NCBI GenBank assembly: GCA_050178915.1
Contig: JBFXFO010000034.1
Coordinates: 1-28,734, forward strand
Origin: JBFXAF01 sp050178915
GTDB lineage: Bacteria > Pseudomonadota > Alphaproteobacteria > Rhizobiales > Rhizobiaceae
Length of the DNA stretch: 28,734 nucleotides
Direction: 5' to 3'
Part shown: positions 1 to 9,402 of the stretch, piece after piece
Layout of the letters: each line of letters opens with the position of its first letter
Numbering within the stretch: position 1 is the first letter of the stretch
The notes under the pieces: generated by a model
The model's input: the letters and a program-made list of their open reading frames with translations, nothing else
The model's database searches: none
Told to the model about the DNA's origin: nothing
Translations under genes and position numbers: made by a program

Positions 1-1134
1 CTCCATCAACTGCGCCTGGCTGTCGAGGCGGCGGATGGCGCCAAGCTCTTCCTCGCGGCCGAGCCTTGCCTTGGAGGCAGCAGATTTCAGCACGCCGATG
101 GTCTCGTCATAGACTTTCAGCGGAACGGGGAAGGGGTGGCGATCCTTGCCGCCATGCGCCAGCGAGAAGCGACCGGGATCGGCGAAGCGGTGCGGCGCGC
201 CGTGCACCACCTCGGCAACCATGGCGAGCGCCTGCACCGTCCGCGCGCCGACGCCGGGCGTCAGCAGCAATTCGCTGAAGTCCTCGGGCGCGCGCTCGAC
301 TGCGGCGGCGATGTTGCCGTGCAGGCGGCGCATGATGACATCGCTCTCGCGCACATCGTGATGCGCCGGCATGACCAGATGCGGCAGCAGCGGCTGTTCG
401 GCAGGCTTCTGTGGCGGGGCGCCGGCGCGCTCGATCGCAGCGAATTCGCGCAGGATGCGCGCCGTGCCTTCCGAGTGCAGCAGGTCGAGCTGGCCGCTGC
501 GCGAGGCCTCGGCGCGGCGATCGGTCAGGTTGGCGATCTCCCCTTGGTTCTCGCCTTCGATGGCCGCATGCGGCTGGTCGACGAAGCTGGCGAGCCCCTG
601 GCCGAGCCAGTGATAGCGCCGCGCTGTGCTCGTCGTGTCGTTCATGCCCTGCTGGACGACGACCCAGTGGCCGTCATCGGCGACGATGAACCCGTGCAGG
701 TAGAGGTCGAAGCCGTCCTGCACGGCGGCACTGTCGACCTTGGCGACCAGCCGGCTGGCGCGGGCCAGCCGCTGCCCGTCGAAGCCGACGCGGTCGCCGA
801 TCGCGATGAGTTCGTGCGGCGTCTTGCGCGAATGCGCACCGCGCCCGCCGCAGACATGCAGGCCGAGCTCGCGCGACAGCGGCTGCAGCCCGCGCTTCAG
901 CGCGCCGATGACGCTGGTGGTGATGCCGGACGAGTGCCAGTCCATGCCCATGACGGCACCGAAGGACTGGAACCAGAAGGGATGCGCCAGCCGCGCCAGC
1001 AGCTCGTCGCGGCCGTAGTGGTGAACGATCGCCTCGCACATCACCGCGCCGAGGCGCGCCATGCGCTCGGCCAGCCAGATCGGTACGCGGCCGCCGTGCA
1101 GCGGCAGGTCGGCGCTGCCCGTCCGCGTGGTCAT
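1..1134 (-). CDS. DUF763 domain-containing protein (C-terminus cut by window)
   Basis: The minus-strand frame is open from an ATG at 1134 to the left edge of the window (378 codons, no stop), so the C-terminus is missing. The protein begins MTTRTGSADLPLHGGRVPIW and continues with family hallmarks such as GMDWHSSGITTSVIGALKRG and HVCGGRGAHSRKTP, which I recognise as DUF763 (COG1415). A later stretch, LLTPGVGARTVQALAMVA, looks like a helix-hairpin-helix, suggesting nucleic-acid contact. The family has no established biochemical function that I can name. An in-frame TGA lies 27 bases upstream of the chosen start, so this ATG is the first available. The gene is divergent from the ABC-F gene across a 211-bp gap in which I see no clear promoter. 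A long plus-strand frame over the same bases is a GC-rich shadow. Confidence 0.85.
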   Translation of the reverse strand, partial: MTTRTGSADLPLHGGRVPIWLAERMARLGAVMCEAIVHHYGRDELLARLAHPFWFQSFGAVMGMDWHSSGITTSVIGALKRGLQPLSRELGLHVCGGRGAHSRKTPHELIAIGDRVGFDGQRLARASRLVAKVDSAAVQDGFDLYLHGFIVADDGHWVVVQQGMNDTTSTARRYHWLGQGLASFVDQPHAAIEGENQGEIANLTDRRAEASRSGQLDLLHSEGTARILREFAAIERAGAPPQKPAEQPLLPHLVMPAHHDVRESDVIMRRLHGNIAAAVERAPEDFSELLLTPGVGARTVQALAMVAEVVHGAPHRFADPGRFSLAHGGKDRHPFPVPLKVYDETIGVLKSAASKARLGREEELGAIRRLDSQAQLME

Positions 1135-1345
1135 CGACTCGGGCCAAGGCTGGAGTGCATGCCATCAAGATGGGGCGCGGCGACGACGCCGTCGAGCCCC
1201 GACATCGCGGCAGGCAGCGCATAAGAACGCCGGTCATCGCCGACGCAGGCGCGGTTGCGACATCTCCCGCTCTTGCGCCGATGCGGCTGCGATGGTTTAG
1301 CGGCGCGACTTCCCCCCGCATCTCGCCGCAACACATCGGAATCCC

Positions 1346-2968
1346 ATGATCCGCCTCGAAAACATCAGCAAGCAGAATGGCAAGCAGATCGTCTTCATCG
1401 AGGCATCAGCCGCGCTGCAGCGCGGCGAGAAGATCGGGCTGGTCGGCCCGAACGGGGCGGGCAAGACCACGCTGTTTCGCATGATCACCGGGCAGGAACT
1501 GCCGGACGAGGGGCAGGTCTCGACCGACCGCGGCGTCTCGATCGGCTACTTCAGCCAGGACGTTGGCGACATGGCAGGCCGCAGCGCCGTGCTCGAGGTC
1601 ATCGACGGCGTCGGGCCGGTGAGCGCGCTGGCGCTCGAAATGGCCGAACTGGAAGCCGCCATGGGCGACCCCGAACGCGCCGACGAGATGGACGAGATCC
1701 TGGCGCGCTACAGCGACGTGCAGGGCCGCTTCGACGAACTCGACGGGTATGCGCTCGACGGCCGCGCCCGTGAGGTGCTGGGCGGGCTCGGCTTCAGCAC
1801 GGAGATGATGGAGGGCGACGTGGGCAAGCTCTCCGGCGGCTGGAAAATGCGCGTGGCGCTGGCAAAGATCCTGCTGATGCGGCCGGACGTGATGCTGCTC
1901 GACGAGCCGTCGAACCATCTCGACATCGAAAGCCTGATCTGGCTGGAGAACTTCCTCAAGGGCTTCGACGGCGCCTTGCTGATGACCTCGCACGACCGCG
2001 AGTTCATGAACCGTATTGTCGGCAAGATCGTCGAGATCGATGGCGGCGCGCTGACCTCCTATTCCGGCGACTACGAATTCTACCGCCAGCAGCGCGCGCT
2101 GGCCGATGTGCAGCAGCAGGCGCAGTTCGAGCGCCAGCAGGCGATGCTGGCCAAGGAAATCGCCTTCATCGAGCGCTTCAAGGCGCGCGCCAGCCACGCT
2201 GCGCAGGTGCAGAGCCGCGTCAAGAAACTCGACAAGATCGAAAAGGTCGAGCCGCCCAAGCGCCAGCAGACGGTGCGCTTCGAGTTTCAGCCGGCGCCGC
2301 GCTCCGGCGAGGACGTGGCGACGCTGAAGAGCATCCACAAGGGTTATGGAAGCCGCAAGATCTACGAAGGCCTCGACTTCCAGATTCGCCGGCGCGAGCG
2401 CTGGTGCGTCATGGGCATCAACGGCGCAGGCAAATCGACGCTGCTCAAGCTCGTGGCTGGCGAGTCTGAGCCGGACCAGGGAACGGTGTCGCGCGGGCCG
2501 AGCGTGAAGATGGGATATTTCGCACAGCACGCGATGGAACTGCTCGACGGCGACCACACCGTGCTGCAGTCGCTCGAATATTCGTTCCCGCAGGCCGGGC
2601 AGGCGGCGCTGCGCGCGCTCGCCGGCTGCTTCGGCTTCTCCGGCGACGAGATCGAGAAGCGGTGTCGCGTTCTGTCAGGCGGCGAGAAGGCGCGGCTGGT
2701 GATGGCGAAGATGCTGTTCGACCCGCCGAACTTCCTCGTCCTCGACGAGCCGACCAACCATCTCGACATCGCCACCAAGCAGATGCTGATCGAGGCGCTG
2801 TCGCGCTACGAGGGCGCGATGCTGTTCGTCAGCCACGACCGCCACTTCCTCGCCGCGCTGTCGAATCGCGTGCTGGAGCTGACGCCCGACGGCCTGCACA
2901 CCTATGGCGGCGGCTACACGGAATATGTCGAGCGGACCGGCCAGGAGGCTCCGGGGCTACGCAGCTAA
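1346..2968 (+). CDS. ABC-F family ATPase (ribosome-associated type)
   Basis: This is a 540-residue protein with two ABC ATPase domains and no membrane segments, the layout of ABC-F proteins, which act at the ribosomal E site to relieve stalled translation or in ribosome biogenesis. Domain 1 has Walker A GPNGAGKTT (about residues 34-42), signature LSGGWKMRVALA and Walker B VMLLDEPSNHLD. A charged inter-domain linker follows, rich in Gln, Arg and Lys (QARFERQQ-like, then FKARASHAAQVQSRVKKLDK). Domain 2 has Walker A GINGAGKST, signature LSGGEKARLVMA and Walker B FLVLDEPTNHLD. Both catalytic Glu residues and both switch His (TSHDRE, VSHDRH) are present. The length fits the Uup/EttA/YheS group, but I cannot assign the subgroup. 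It starts at the first ATG after an upstream GGA-rich stretch and is convergent with the helicase gene. Confidence 0.93.
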   Translation: MIRLENISKQNGKQIVFIEASAALQRGEKIGLVGPNGAGKTTLFRMITGQELPDEGQVSTDRGVSIGYFSQDVGDMAGRSAVLEVIDGVGPVSALALEMAELEAAMGDPERADEMDEILARYSDVQGRFDELDGYALDGRAREVLGGLGFSTEMMEGDVGKLSGGWKMRVALAKILLMRPDVMLLDEPSNHLDIESLIWLENFLKGFDGALLMTSHDREFMNRIVGKIVEIDGGALTSYSGDYEFYRQQRALADVQQQAQFERQQAMLAKEIAFIERFKARASHAAQVQSRVKKLDKIEKVEPPKRQQTVRFEFQPAPRSGEDVATLKSIHKGYGSRKIYEGLDFQIRRRERWCVMGINGAGKSTLLKLVAGESEPDQGTVSRGPSVKMGYFAQHAMELLDGDHTVLQSLEYSFPQAGQAALRALAGCFGFSGDEIEKRCRVLSGGEKARLVMAKMLFDPPNFLVLDEPTNHLDIATKQMLIEALSRYEGAMLFVSHDRHFLAALSNRVLELTPDGLHTYGGGYTEYVERTGQEAPGLRS

Positions 2969-3113
2969 TGGGATTCAGGTGATGCCGGCCTGCAAATGCG
3001 GGTTTCTCCGCGTCCGGTGCTCACGTACCCAAATGTACGCTCCGCTCCGGTTCTCGAAACCCATCATTTTCGGCTCGGCCTGACCTGAATCCAGACCGGC
3101 GCTATGACGTGGA
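2969..3113. other. Convergent intergenic region with repeat-like sequence
   Basis: This 145-bp gap lies between the stops of the convergent ABC-F and helicase genes. It contains CGTAC-ccaaat-GTACG (short inverted repeat near 3025-3040), followed by a run of CTCCG units and CGAAA...TTTCG. From memory, similar text recurs in rhizobial intergenic regions, but only one copy is present here, so repeat status is inference. No classic U-tract terminator is visible on either strand. Confidence 0.3.
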
Positions 3114-5063
<1,950 letters not shown>

Positions 5064-5089
5064 GGGCGCGGTCTCGGTGAGCGCGCCGC

Positions 5090-5926
5090 TTAGCAAATAA
5101 AGCGAGGCTTGGGCAGCAAAAGTGCTGACGCTGCAGGAAGTCGAGGGTCGAAAGCTGGGCGGTATGCTCGCCGTGCTCGACGGTCCAGAGCGCGACCTTC
5201 TCGCGTCCGCTGCCTTTGCAGCGTAAAGCGCCCCGTCCGCCTTCGCGATCAGCGCGGCAGCCGTGTCGGTGACATGGACGACCACCGACGAGACACCGAG
5301 GCCGGCGGTGAGTATGCCGTGCGGGCTGCCGAGATGTTTGATTGCCATGTCGCGCAGCGCGTTGCGCAGGTCCTCGGCGACCTTCAGCGCGTCGGTGGCG
5401 GTACTCCCCGGTAGCACCACGGCCATTTCCTCGCCGCCATAGCGGGCGACCGTGTCGCCCGCGCGGACGTTGCGCCGCAGGCAGCGACCGACGCTGCGCA
5501 GCACGTCGTCGCCGGCCAGGTGTCCGTAGCGGTCGTTATACGACTTGAAGTGATCGACATCGATGAGGATGAGCGTGAGCGCCGTGCCGCTGGCGGCGCA
5601 GACGCCGAGTTCCTTCTCCAGCAACTGGTCGAAGGCGCGGCGGTTGGCGAGACCGGTCAACGCATCGGTGCGGGCGAGCGCCCGCAACTGGTCGGTGAGC
5701 GTCGTCAACACACCCTCATTCACCTTGAGGCGCGTGATGTCGGAACCACGACCATGGCGCGGCCGTCGGCCGTCGGGCGGGTGCGAATCTGCAGCCAGGG
5801 GCCGTCATAGAGGTGCACCTCCTGCTCGCTCTCCTGGCCCATCGACGAGGCAATGCCGTCGACCCAGCCGGCGACGCCGTCAGTCGGGATGCCGCGCTGT
5901 TCGCTGAGCGCGATCGGCGCCACCAT
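5090..5926 (-). pseudogene. PAS-GGDEF diguanylate cyclase remnant with two frameshifts
   Basis: Reading the minus strand from about 5926, the frame gives a PAS-like piece (EQEVHLYDGPWLQIRTRP...GRAMVVV). Near 5747 the reading must slip one base to continue as SDITRLKVNEG and then a GGDEF domain. That domain includes ARTDALTGLANRRAFD, ILIDVDHFKSYNDRYGH, an I-site RAGD and the active-site motif GGEEM in place of GGDEF/GGEEF. At about 5211-5217 (ALYAAKA) the ordinary continuation GSGREKVAL is again one base out of frame. Each slip is explained by a single missing base. The N-terminal part is absent, and the sequence changes abruptly at about 5913-5926 to a permease remnant on the other strand. 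The original C-terminal stop cannot be placed. This is a dead c-di-GMP synthase gene unless the frameshifts are sequencing errors. Confidence 0.75.
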
Positions 5927-6331
5927 CGCAACGCTCGCCTTCCTCGCAATCTTCTACACGGTCTACTCCAATTCCGACTCGATCACCCGCGGCGTGGGCT
6001 CGCTCGCCGGCATCCCGTCCGGCCTGACGCCGCTGACGGTGCTGCCGCTCGCATGTCTGGCCATTGCCATCGCGCACTTCACCGGCGGTCGGCTGCCGGC
6101 CTCGCGCTGCGCGCCGTGCGCGAGGACGAAGTCGCGGCGCGTGCATCCGGCATCCGCGTCGTCCGGGTGAAGCTCGCGGCCTACGTCACCAGCGCCTTCT
6201 TGTGTGGCATGGCCGGCTATCTGCAGGCCCGCTTCCTCGGGGTCGTCAGTCCCGACAGCTTCTACTTCAACGCCACGCTCGGCGCCCTGACGATGCTCAT
6301 CATCGGCGGCATGTACAAGGGCGGCGTGCCC
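5913..6331 (+). pseudogene. LivM-type branched-chain amino acid ABC permease fragment
   Basis: The plus strand encodes GATIATLAFLAIFYTVYSNS followed by SITRGVGSLAGIP, the typical central region of LivM-family permeases. Near 6085 one base is missing (TGG, then RSAAGLALRAVREDE in the next frame). The fragment then continues with ASGIRVVRVKLAAYVTSAF, CGMAGYLQARFLG and FYFNATLGALTMLIIGGMYK. That region contains the conserved REDE..A..SGI...VKL motif of this family. There is no start codon with N-terminal helices and no C-terminal end: the match stops abruptly near 6331, where another gene fragment begins. Intact LivM proteins are about 300-350 residues; only about 135 are left here. It cannot make a functional permease. 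Confidence 0.75.
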
Positions 6332-6618
6332 GGAAGGGCGAAGCGGCCAAGTGGGGCCTCACCTTCGAGGGCGAGCCGCGCATCGACATCACCGTGGCCG
6401 CCGGCGAGCGCAAGCGCCTCGGCGAATGGACGGTGCGGACCGTGGAGGCCGCTGGGCACGCCGGCGACGGCACCGCCTACCTGATCGAGGAGGAGGGGAT
6501 ATTCCTCGTCGGAGACTACCTCATGGCGTCGCAGCATCCGCGGCTGATCAACGCCGCCGCCACGTTCCGCGACCGTGAGGTCGACGGCAATCTGCCGTGG
6601 GTCATGGACATGGCCTGA
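6332..6618 (+). pseudogene. Probable metallo-beta-lactamase-fold hydrolase fragment
   Basis: The frame ending at the TGA at 6618 reads WGLTFEGEPRIDITVAAGER, then a stretch in which VEAAGHAGDGTAYLIEEEG is followed by IFLVGDYL. The pattern GH-x(2)-G-T-x-Y...GD resembles the second zinc-site half of metallo-beta-lactamase-fold enzymes (GHtpG...GD). About 95 residues remain, and nothing resembling the N-terminal HxHxDH motif precedes them; the upstream bases belong to the LivM remnant. The last ~25 residues (ending WVMDMA) do not look like the usual C-terminus of the fold. The family assignment rests on a short motif and is tentative; the truncated state is clearer than the identity. Confidence 0.45.
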
Positions 6619-6700
6619 CGAGACGCCCCACCCGTCGCGGCCGCAAGGGCCTCGGCCCGTTCTGCCGGAGGCGGGAAGCAAAACAGCTGACATCGGCCTG

Positions 6701-6856
6701 ATGAACGGCGGGATCTGTACGCTGGATCCGCCGCGGCCGCAGGCGCAGCCCTTTGGCGATCGCAGGCGGGGGATCGTCGCCGTTGGCTCCGATGGCGACG
6801 TGCGCGCAAGCATCGGCGAATCGCCCCGCAGCATCGATCTGCGGGGCGATGCTGCA
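6701..6856 (+). pseudogene. Amidohydrolase N-terminal fragment
   Basis: From the ATG at 6701 the frame reads MNGGICTLDPPRPQAQPFGD, then RRRGIVAVGSDGDVRASIGE and SPRSIDLRGD. This is the N-terminal beta-sandwich pattern of YtcJ/imidazolonepropionase-like amidohydrolases (nGriyTlDp..p.aeAlavrdGrIvavGsdadvra...vIDLgGr). The metal-binding HxH that should follow the LPGFIDAH-type segment is absent; after about 50 codons the homology disappears. One residue appears to be lost at GDRRRGI, where the family has a longer loop. The frame stays open further but is no longer recognisable. I read this as a leftover of a ~500-residue enzyme. Confidence 0.55.
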
Positions 6857-7004
6857 GGAAGCTGCCGTTTCTGCGAACAACGAGAGCGCCGTCACCTCTG
6901 GCCCGGCACTGCGTCAGCGCCTTCGCGCCCGCGCAACCGAGAGCGGCATCGCCAATCGAGCATTCTCGCCCAACACGGCGCGCGGGCACTTGCCGTGCGA
7001 GGGG

Positions 7005-7036
7005 GGGGGCGGGCCCGCCTCAAACGCCCCCTTTTT
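7005..7036 (+). terminator. Orphan rho-independent terminator-like hairpin
   Basis: GGGGGCG (7005-7011) pairs perfectly with CGCCCCC (7025-7031) across a 13-base loop and is followed by TTTTT (7032-7036). The loop itself contains GGCCCGCC-type self-complementarity. This is a textbook intrinsic terminator shape on the plus strand, but no intact plus-strand gene precedes it, only the decayed fragments, so it is probably a leftover or part of an intergenic repeat. Confidence 0.5.
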
Positions 7037-7175
7037 CAACGGCCAACGTCCAGGTTTCGCATTCGACGGCAAAAGCCGTGAAGAGAACGGCGCGACAAGC
7101 TTGCCGATTTCAGATCGATGGCGTTGAGCGTGTGTCGGCCGCCAGTCTGTTGCCAGCGGTCGATACATCGCCGAC

Positions 7176-7195
7176 TCCAGCGGAGTTGCGCTGGA
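7176..7195 (-). terminator. Hairpin downstream of tRNA-Val
   Basis: TCCAGCG (7176-7182) and CGCTGGA (7189-7195) form a perfect 7-bp stem with a 6-base loop, about 28 bases past the 3' end of tRNA-Val on the minus strand. There is no U-tract, so it may be a weak terminator or a processing structure rather than a full intrinsic terminator. Confidence 0.35.
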
Positions 7196-7222
7196 CGAAT
7201 CGCATCATCTCGATGGGTAGGG

Positions 7223-7298
<76 letters not shown>

Positions 7299-7316
7299 GC
7301 CCAAGGTGGCGGCGAC

Positions 7317-7345
7317 GTTTAAGCGCTTCACTGCGTCGCGGCAAG
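7317..7345 (-). promoter_or_regulatory. Candidate promoter of tRNA-Val
   Basis: On the minus strand CTTGCC (7345-7340) is followed after 17 bases by TTAAAC (7322-7317). Transcription would start near 7310, about a dozen bases before the tRNA 5' end. The match to consensus is moderate, but spacing and position fit. Confidence 0.4.
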
Positions 7346-7367
7346 CGAAAAGGCCTGTTGGGGGCTG

Positions 7368-7396
7368 TTGACACTCACCCTGCAAGCCCTTAATCC
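7368..7396 (+). promoter_or_regulatory. Candidate promoter of tRNA-Asp
   Basis: TTGACA (7368-7373) is followed after 17 bases by TAATCC (7391-7396), giving a predicted start near 7403 and a leader of about 27 bases before tRNA-Asp. The -35 box is a perfect sigma-70 consensus and the -10 is weak, which is usual for strong alphaproteobacterial tRNA promoters. Confidence 0.55.
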
Positions 7397-7429
7397 ACCG
7401 CCAACGACGCGGCCTGCCGCGTTGTGTGC

Positions 7430-7506
7430 GCGGGTGTAGCTCAGTCGGTTAGAGTGCCGGCCTGTCACGCCGGAGGTCGCGGGTTCGAGCCCCGTCACTC
7501 GCGCCA
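7430..7506 (+). tRNA. tRNA-Asp (anticodon GTC)
   Basis: A complete cloverleaf is visible. The acceptor stem GCGGGTG pairs with CACTCGC (one G-U). The D arm contains GCTCAGTCGGTTAGAGT. The anticodon arm is CCGGC-CTGTCAC-GCCGG with anticodon GTC, and the T arm CGGG-TTCGAGC-CCCG follows. Discriminator G is followed by an encoded CCA (7504-7506). It lies on the strand opposite tRNA-Val, and the two diverge from a 131-bp spacer. Confidence 0.97.
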
Positions 7507-7853
7507 CTCTTTCTCTCAACCTCCCATCCTGTCTCTCTGACGCGGGCGGTCGGCATTTGCCCGCCGAAGGTCGGTGCCGCAATCTGGTCGGTCGGCCGAC
7601 AAAAGGCGGCGTTCAGTCTGCCGGAAAACATGTATCAAAAACTCAACTTTAAGCGCTGGAATTCAATCAGTAAAACCGCTTGGCAGTACCCTGCGGAAGG
7701 CAAGGTTTGACTTGCTTCGCCATTTGCGCTGCGCTAACCCTCGCCGCGCTGCACAAACTCCTTTGTGAGCGGCGGTCAGCGGCTTTGAGCGCGGTTTTCG
7801 CGACCCTCGACGGCGCCCCTGACGGCAACTGAATTCGAAGGGATGTTCGTACC
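7507..7853. other. Leader/intergenic region upstream of nuoA
   Basis: These 347 bases lie between tRNA-Asp and nuoA. I see no coding region. A GC stem (GCGGGC 7542-7547 with GCCCGC 7559-7564) without a T-run may help end the tRNA transcript. The middle is relatively AT-rich for this genome (7625-7680, for example AAAAACTCAACTTTAAGCG), as expected of a promoter region. A candidate nuo promoter is listed separately. Confidence 0.5.
7707..7738 (+). promoter_or_regulatory. Candidate nuo operon promoter
   Basis: TTGACT (7707-7712) is a good -35 hexamer. The best -10 candidates downstream (TGCGCT at 17 bases, GCTAAC at 20 bases) are poor. It lies about 115 bases before nuoA. The element is plausible as the main operon promoter but the assignment is weak. 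Confidence 0.3.
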
Positions 7854-8219
7854 GTGAACGAACTGCTCAGTTCCTACATGCCCATCGTCATTTTTATCGG
7901 CGTTGCGCTGGTGGTGGGGCTGGCGCTGATCGTCGCTCCGTTCATCGTCGCCTATCAGAACCCCGATCCGGAAAAGCTCTCGGCCTACGAATGCGGCTTC
8001 AATGCGTTCGACGACGCGCGCATGAAGTTCGACATCCGATTCTACCTCGTGTCGATTCTCTTCATCATCTTCGACCTTGAAGTGGCGTTCCTGTTTCCGT
8101 GGGCGGTCTCGTTCGGCGAGATCGGCTGGCTTGGCTTCTGGTCGATGATGATCTTCCTCGGCGTGCTGACGATCGGCTTCATCTACGAGTGGAAGAAGGG
8201 AGCCCTGGAATGGGACTGA
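7854..8219 (+). CDS. nuoA: NADH-quinone oxidoreductase subunit A
   Basis: A 121-residue inner-membrane subunit of complex I with three predicted helices: an N-terminal helix (about residues 8-30), then the conserved loop LSAYECGFNAFDDAR, and two helices (FYLVSILFIIFDLEVAFLFP and the C-terminal GFWSMMIFLGVLTIGFIYEW). The loop between helices 1 and 2, including its Cys, lies near the quinone site and NuoH in known structures. The start is GTG at 7854, preceded by GAAGGGA; the ATG ten bases earlier is out of frame and ends after four codons. It is the first gene of the operon, and its last 10 bases overlap nuoB. Confidence 0.96.
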   Translation: MNELLSSYMPIVIFIGVALVVGLALIVAPFIVAYQNPDPEKLSAYECGFNAFDDARMKFDIRFYLVSILFIIFDLEVAFLFPWAVSFGEIGWLGFWSMMIFLGVLTIGFIYEWKKGALEWD

Positions 8220-8785
8220 CCGAAGGCACCCTCGTCGCCCAGCAGCCGAAGGGCATTCTCGATCCGCGCACCGGCAAGCCGGTCGGCGCCGACGATCCGT
8301 TCTGGGGCGAGATCAACAACGAACTCGCCGACAAGGGCTTTCTCGTCACCTCGTCGCAGGCGCTCATCACCTGGGCGCGCAGCGGCTCGCTGATGTTCAT
8401 GACCTTCGGTCTGGCGTGCTGCGCGGTGGAGATGATCCACACCTCGATGCCGCGTTATGATTCGGAGCGCTTCGGCATCGCGCCGCGCGCCTCGCCGCGC
8501 CAGTCCGACGTGATGATCGTGGCCGGCACGCTGACCAACAAGATGGCGCCCGCGCTGCGCAAGGTCTACGACCAGATGCCGGAGCCGCGCTACGTCATCT
8601 CGATGGGCTCCTGCGCCAATGGCGGCGGCTACTATCACTATTCCTATTCGGTGGTGCGCGGCTGCGATCGCGTCGTCCCGGTCGATGTGTACGTGCCGGG
8701 CTGCCCGCCCAGCGCCGAGGCGTTGCTCTACGGGCTGCTTCTTCTGCAGAAGAAGATCCGCCGCACCGGCACGATCGAGCGGTGA
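8210..8785 (+). CDS. nuoB: NADH-quinone oxidoreductase subunit B
   Basis: A 191-residue peripheral-arm subunit that carries cluster N2, the last [4Fe-4S] cluster before quinone. The four ligands are visible as the adjacent pair in LACCAVEM (Cys70, Cys71), GSCANGGG (Cys135) and VPGCPPSAEA (Cys165). The quinone-site segment RYDSERFGIAPRASPRQSD is intact. The ATG at 8210 lies inside the nuoA end, so the genes overlap by 10 bases. The stop TGA shares a base with the nuoC ATG (TGATG), suggesting translational coupling on both sides. Confidence 0.97.
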   Translation: MGLTEGTLVAQQPKGILDPRTGKPVGADDPFWGEINNELADKGFLVTSSQALITWARSGSLMFMTFGLACCAVEMIHTSMPRYDSERFGIAPRASPRQSDVMIVAGTLTNKMAPALRKVYDQMPEPRYVISMGSCANGGGYYHYSYSVVRGCDRVVPVDVYVPGCPPSAEALLYGLLLLQKKIRRTGTIER

Positions 8786-9393
8786 TGGACATGAGCGAAG
8801 CGCTCAACGAACTTTCCGCCTATCTCGGCGAAAAGCTGCCCGGCAAGCTGCTGGGCTCGAGCATCGCCTATGGCGATTTGACGGTCTCGGTCGAGCCGGC
8901 CGAAATCCTGTCGGTGCTGACCTTCCTGCGCGATGACCCGCAGTGCCGCTTCGTGTCGATCATCGATATCAGCGGCGTCGACTACCCGTCGCGCGAAAAG
9001 CGTTTCGACGTGGTCTACCACCTGCTGTCGCCGACGAGGAATCTGCGCATCGCCCTCAAGGTCGCGACCGACGAGGACACGCCGGTCGCATCGGCGACCT
9101 CGGTCTATCCCGGTGCCGACTGGTTCGAACGCGAGACCTACGATCTCTACGGTATCCTGTTCTCCGGTCATGCCGACCTGCGGCGCATTCTGACCGACTA
9201 CGGTTTCGAGGGGCACCCCCTGCGCAAGGACTTCCCGCTCACCGGTTTCGTCGAGGTCCGTTACGACGACGAGGCGAAGCGGGTGATCTACGAGCCGGTC
9301 GAACTGAAGCAGGAGTTCCGCAACTTCGATTTCCTGTCGCCGTGGGAGGGCACCGAATACGTGCTGCCTGGCGACGAGAAGGCGAAGCAGTGA
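8785..9393 (+). CDS. nuoC: NADH-quinone oxidoreductase subunit C
   Basis: A 202-residue hydrophilic subunit (30-kDa subunit family) that binds NuoD in the connecting part of the peripheral arm and carries no cofactor. Family hallmarks are visible: FVSIIDISGVDYP, YHLLSPTRNLRIALK, and the signature WFERETYDLYGILFSGHADL followed by RRILTDYGFEGHPLRKDFPL. It is separate from NuoD, unlike the NuoCD fusion of E. coli. Start choices are GTG 8782, ATG 8785 and ATG 8791. I prefer 8785 because it forms a TGATG overlap with the nuoB stop; 8791 (MSEALNELSAYLG) is also credible. Confidence 0.96.
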   Translation: MDMSEALNELSAYLGEKLPGKLLGSSIAYGDLTVSVEPAEILSVLTFLRDDPQCRFVSIIDISGVDYPSREKRFDVVYHLLSPTRNLRIALKVATDEDTPVASATSVYPGADWFERETYDLYGILFSGHADLRRILTDYGFEGHPLRKDFPLTGFVEVRYDDEAKRVIYEPVELKQEFRNFDFLSPWEGTEYVLPGDEKAKQ

Positions 9394-9402
9394 GGTCCGG
9401 GG

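Larger units (their letters stand above)
6857..7222. other. Non-coding stretch between gene remnants and tRNA-Val
   Basis: About 370 bases in which I see no credible coding region. It contains a G-run of nine bases at 7001-7009, a terminator-like hairpin (7005-7036) and a second hairpin (7176-7195), listed separately. The frames across it are short and have unusual composition. Confidence 0.5.

Noticed and set aside
136..1224. A 362-codon plus-strand frame at the window start
   Set aside because: Antisense to the DUF763 gene, whose own frame shows clear family sequence.
5211..6090. Frameshifts explained purely as sequencing errors
   Set aside because: Not excluded, but all three fall in truncated genes while the following ~16.5 kb of intact genes has none, which favours real decay.
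6914..7168. An 84-codon minus-strand frame before tRNA-Val
   Set aside because: Low-complexity Pro/Arg translation spanning the G-run and hairpin; no ribosome binding site and no family resemblance.
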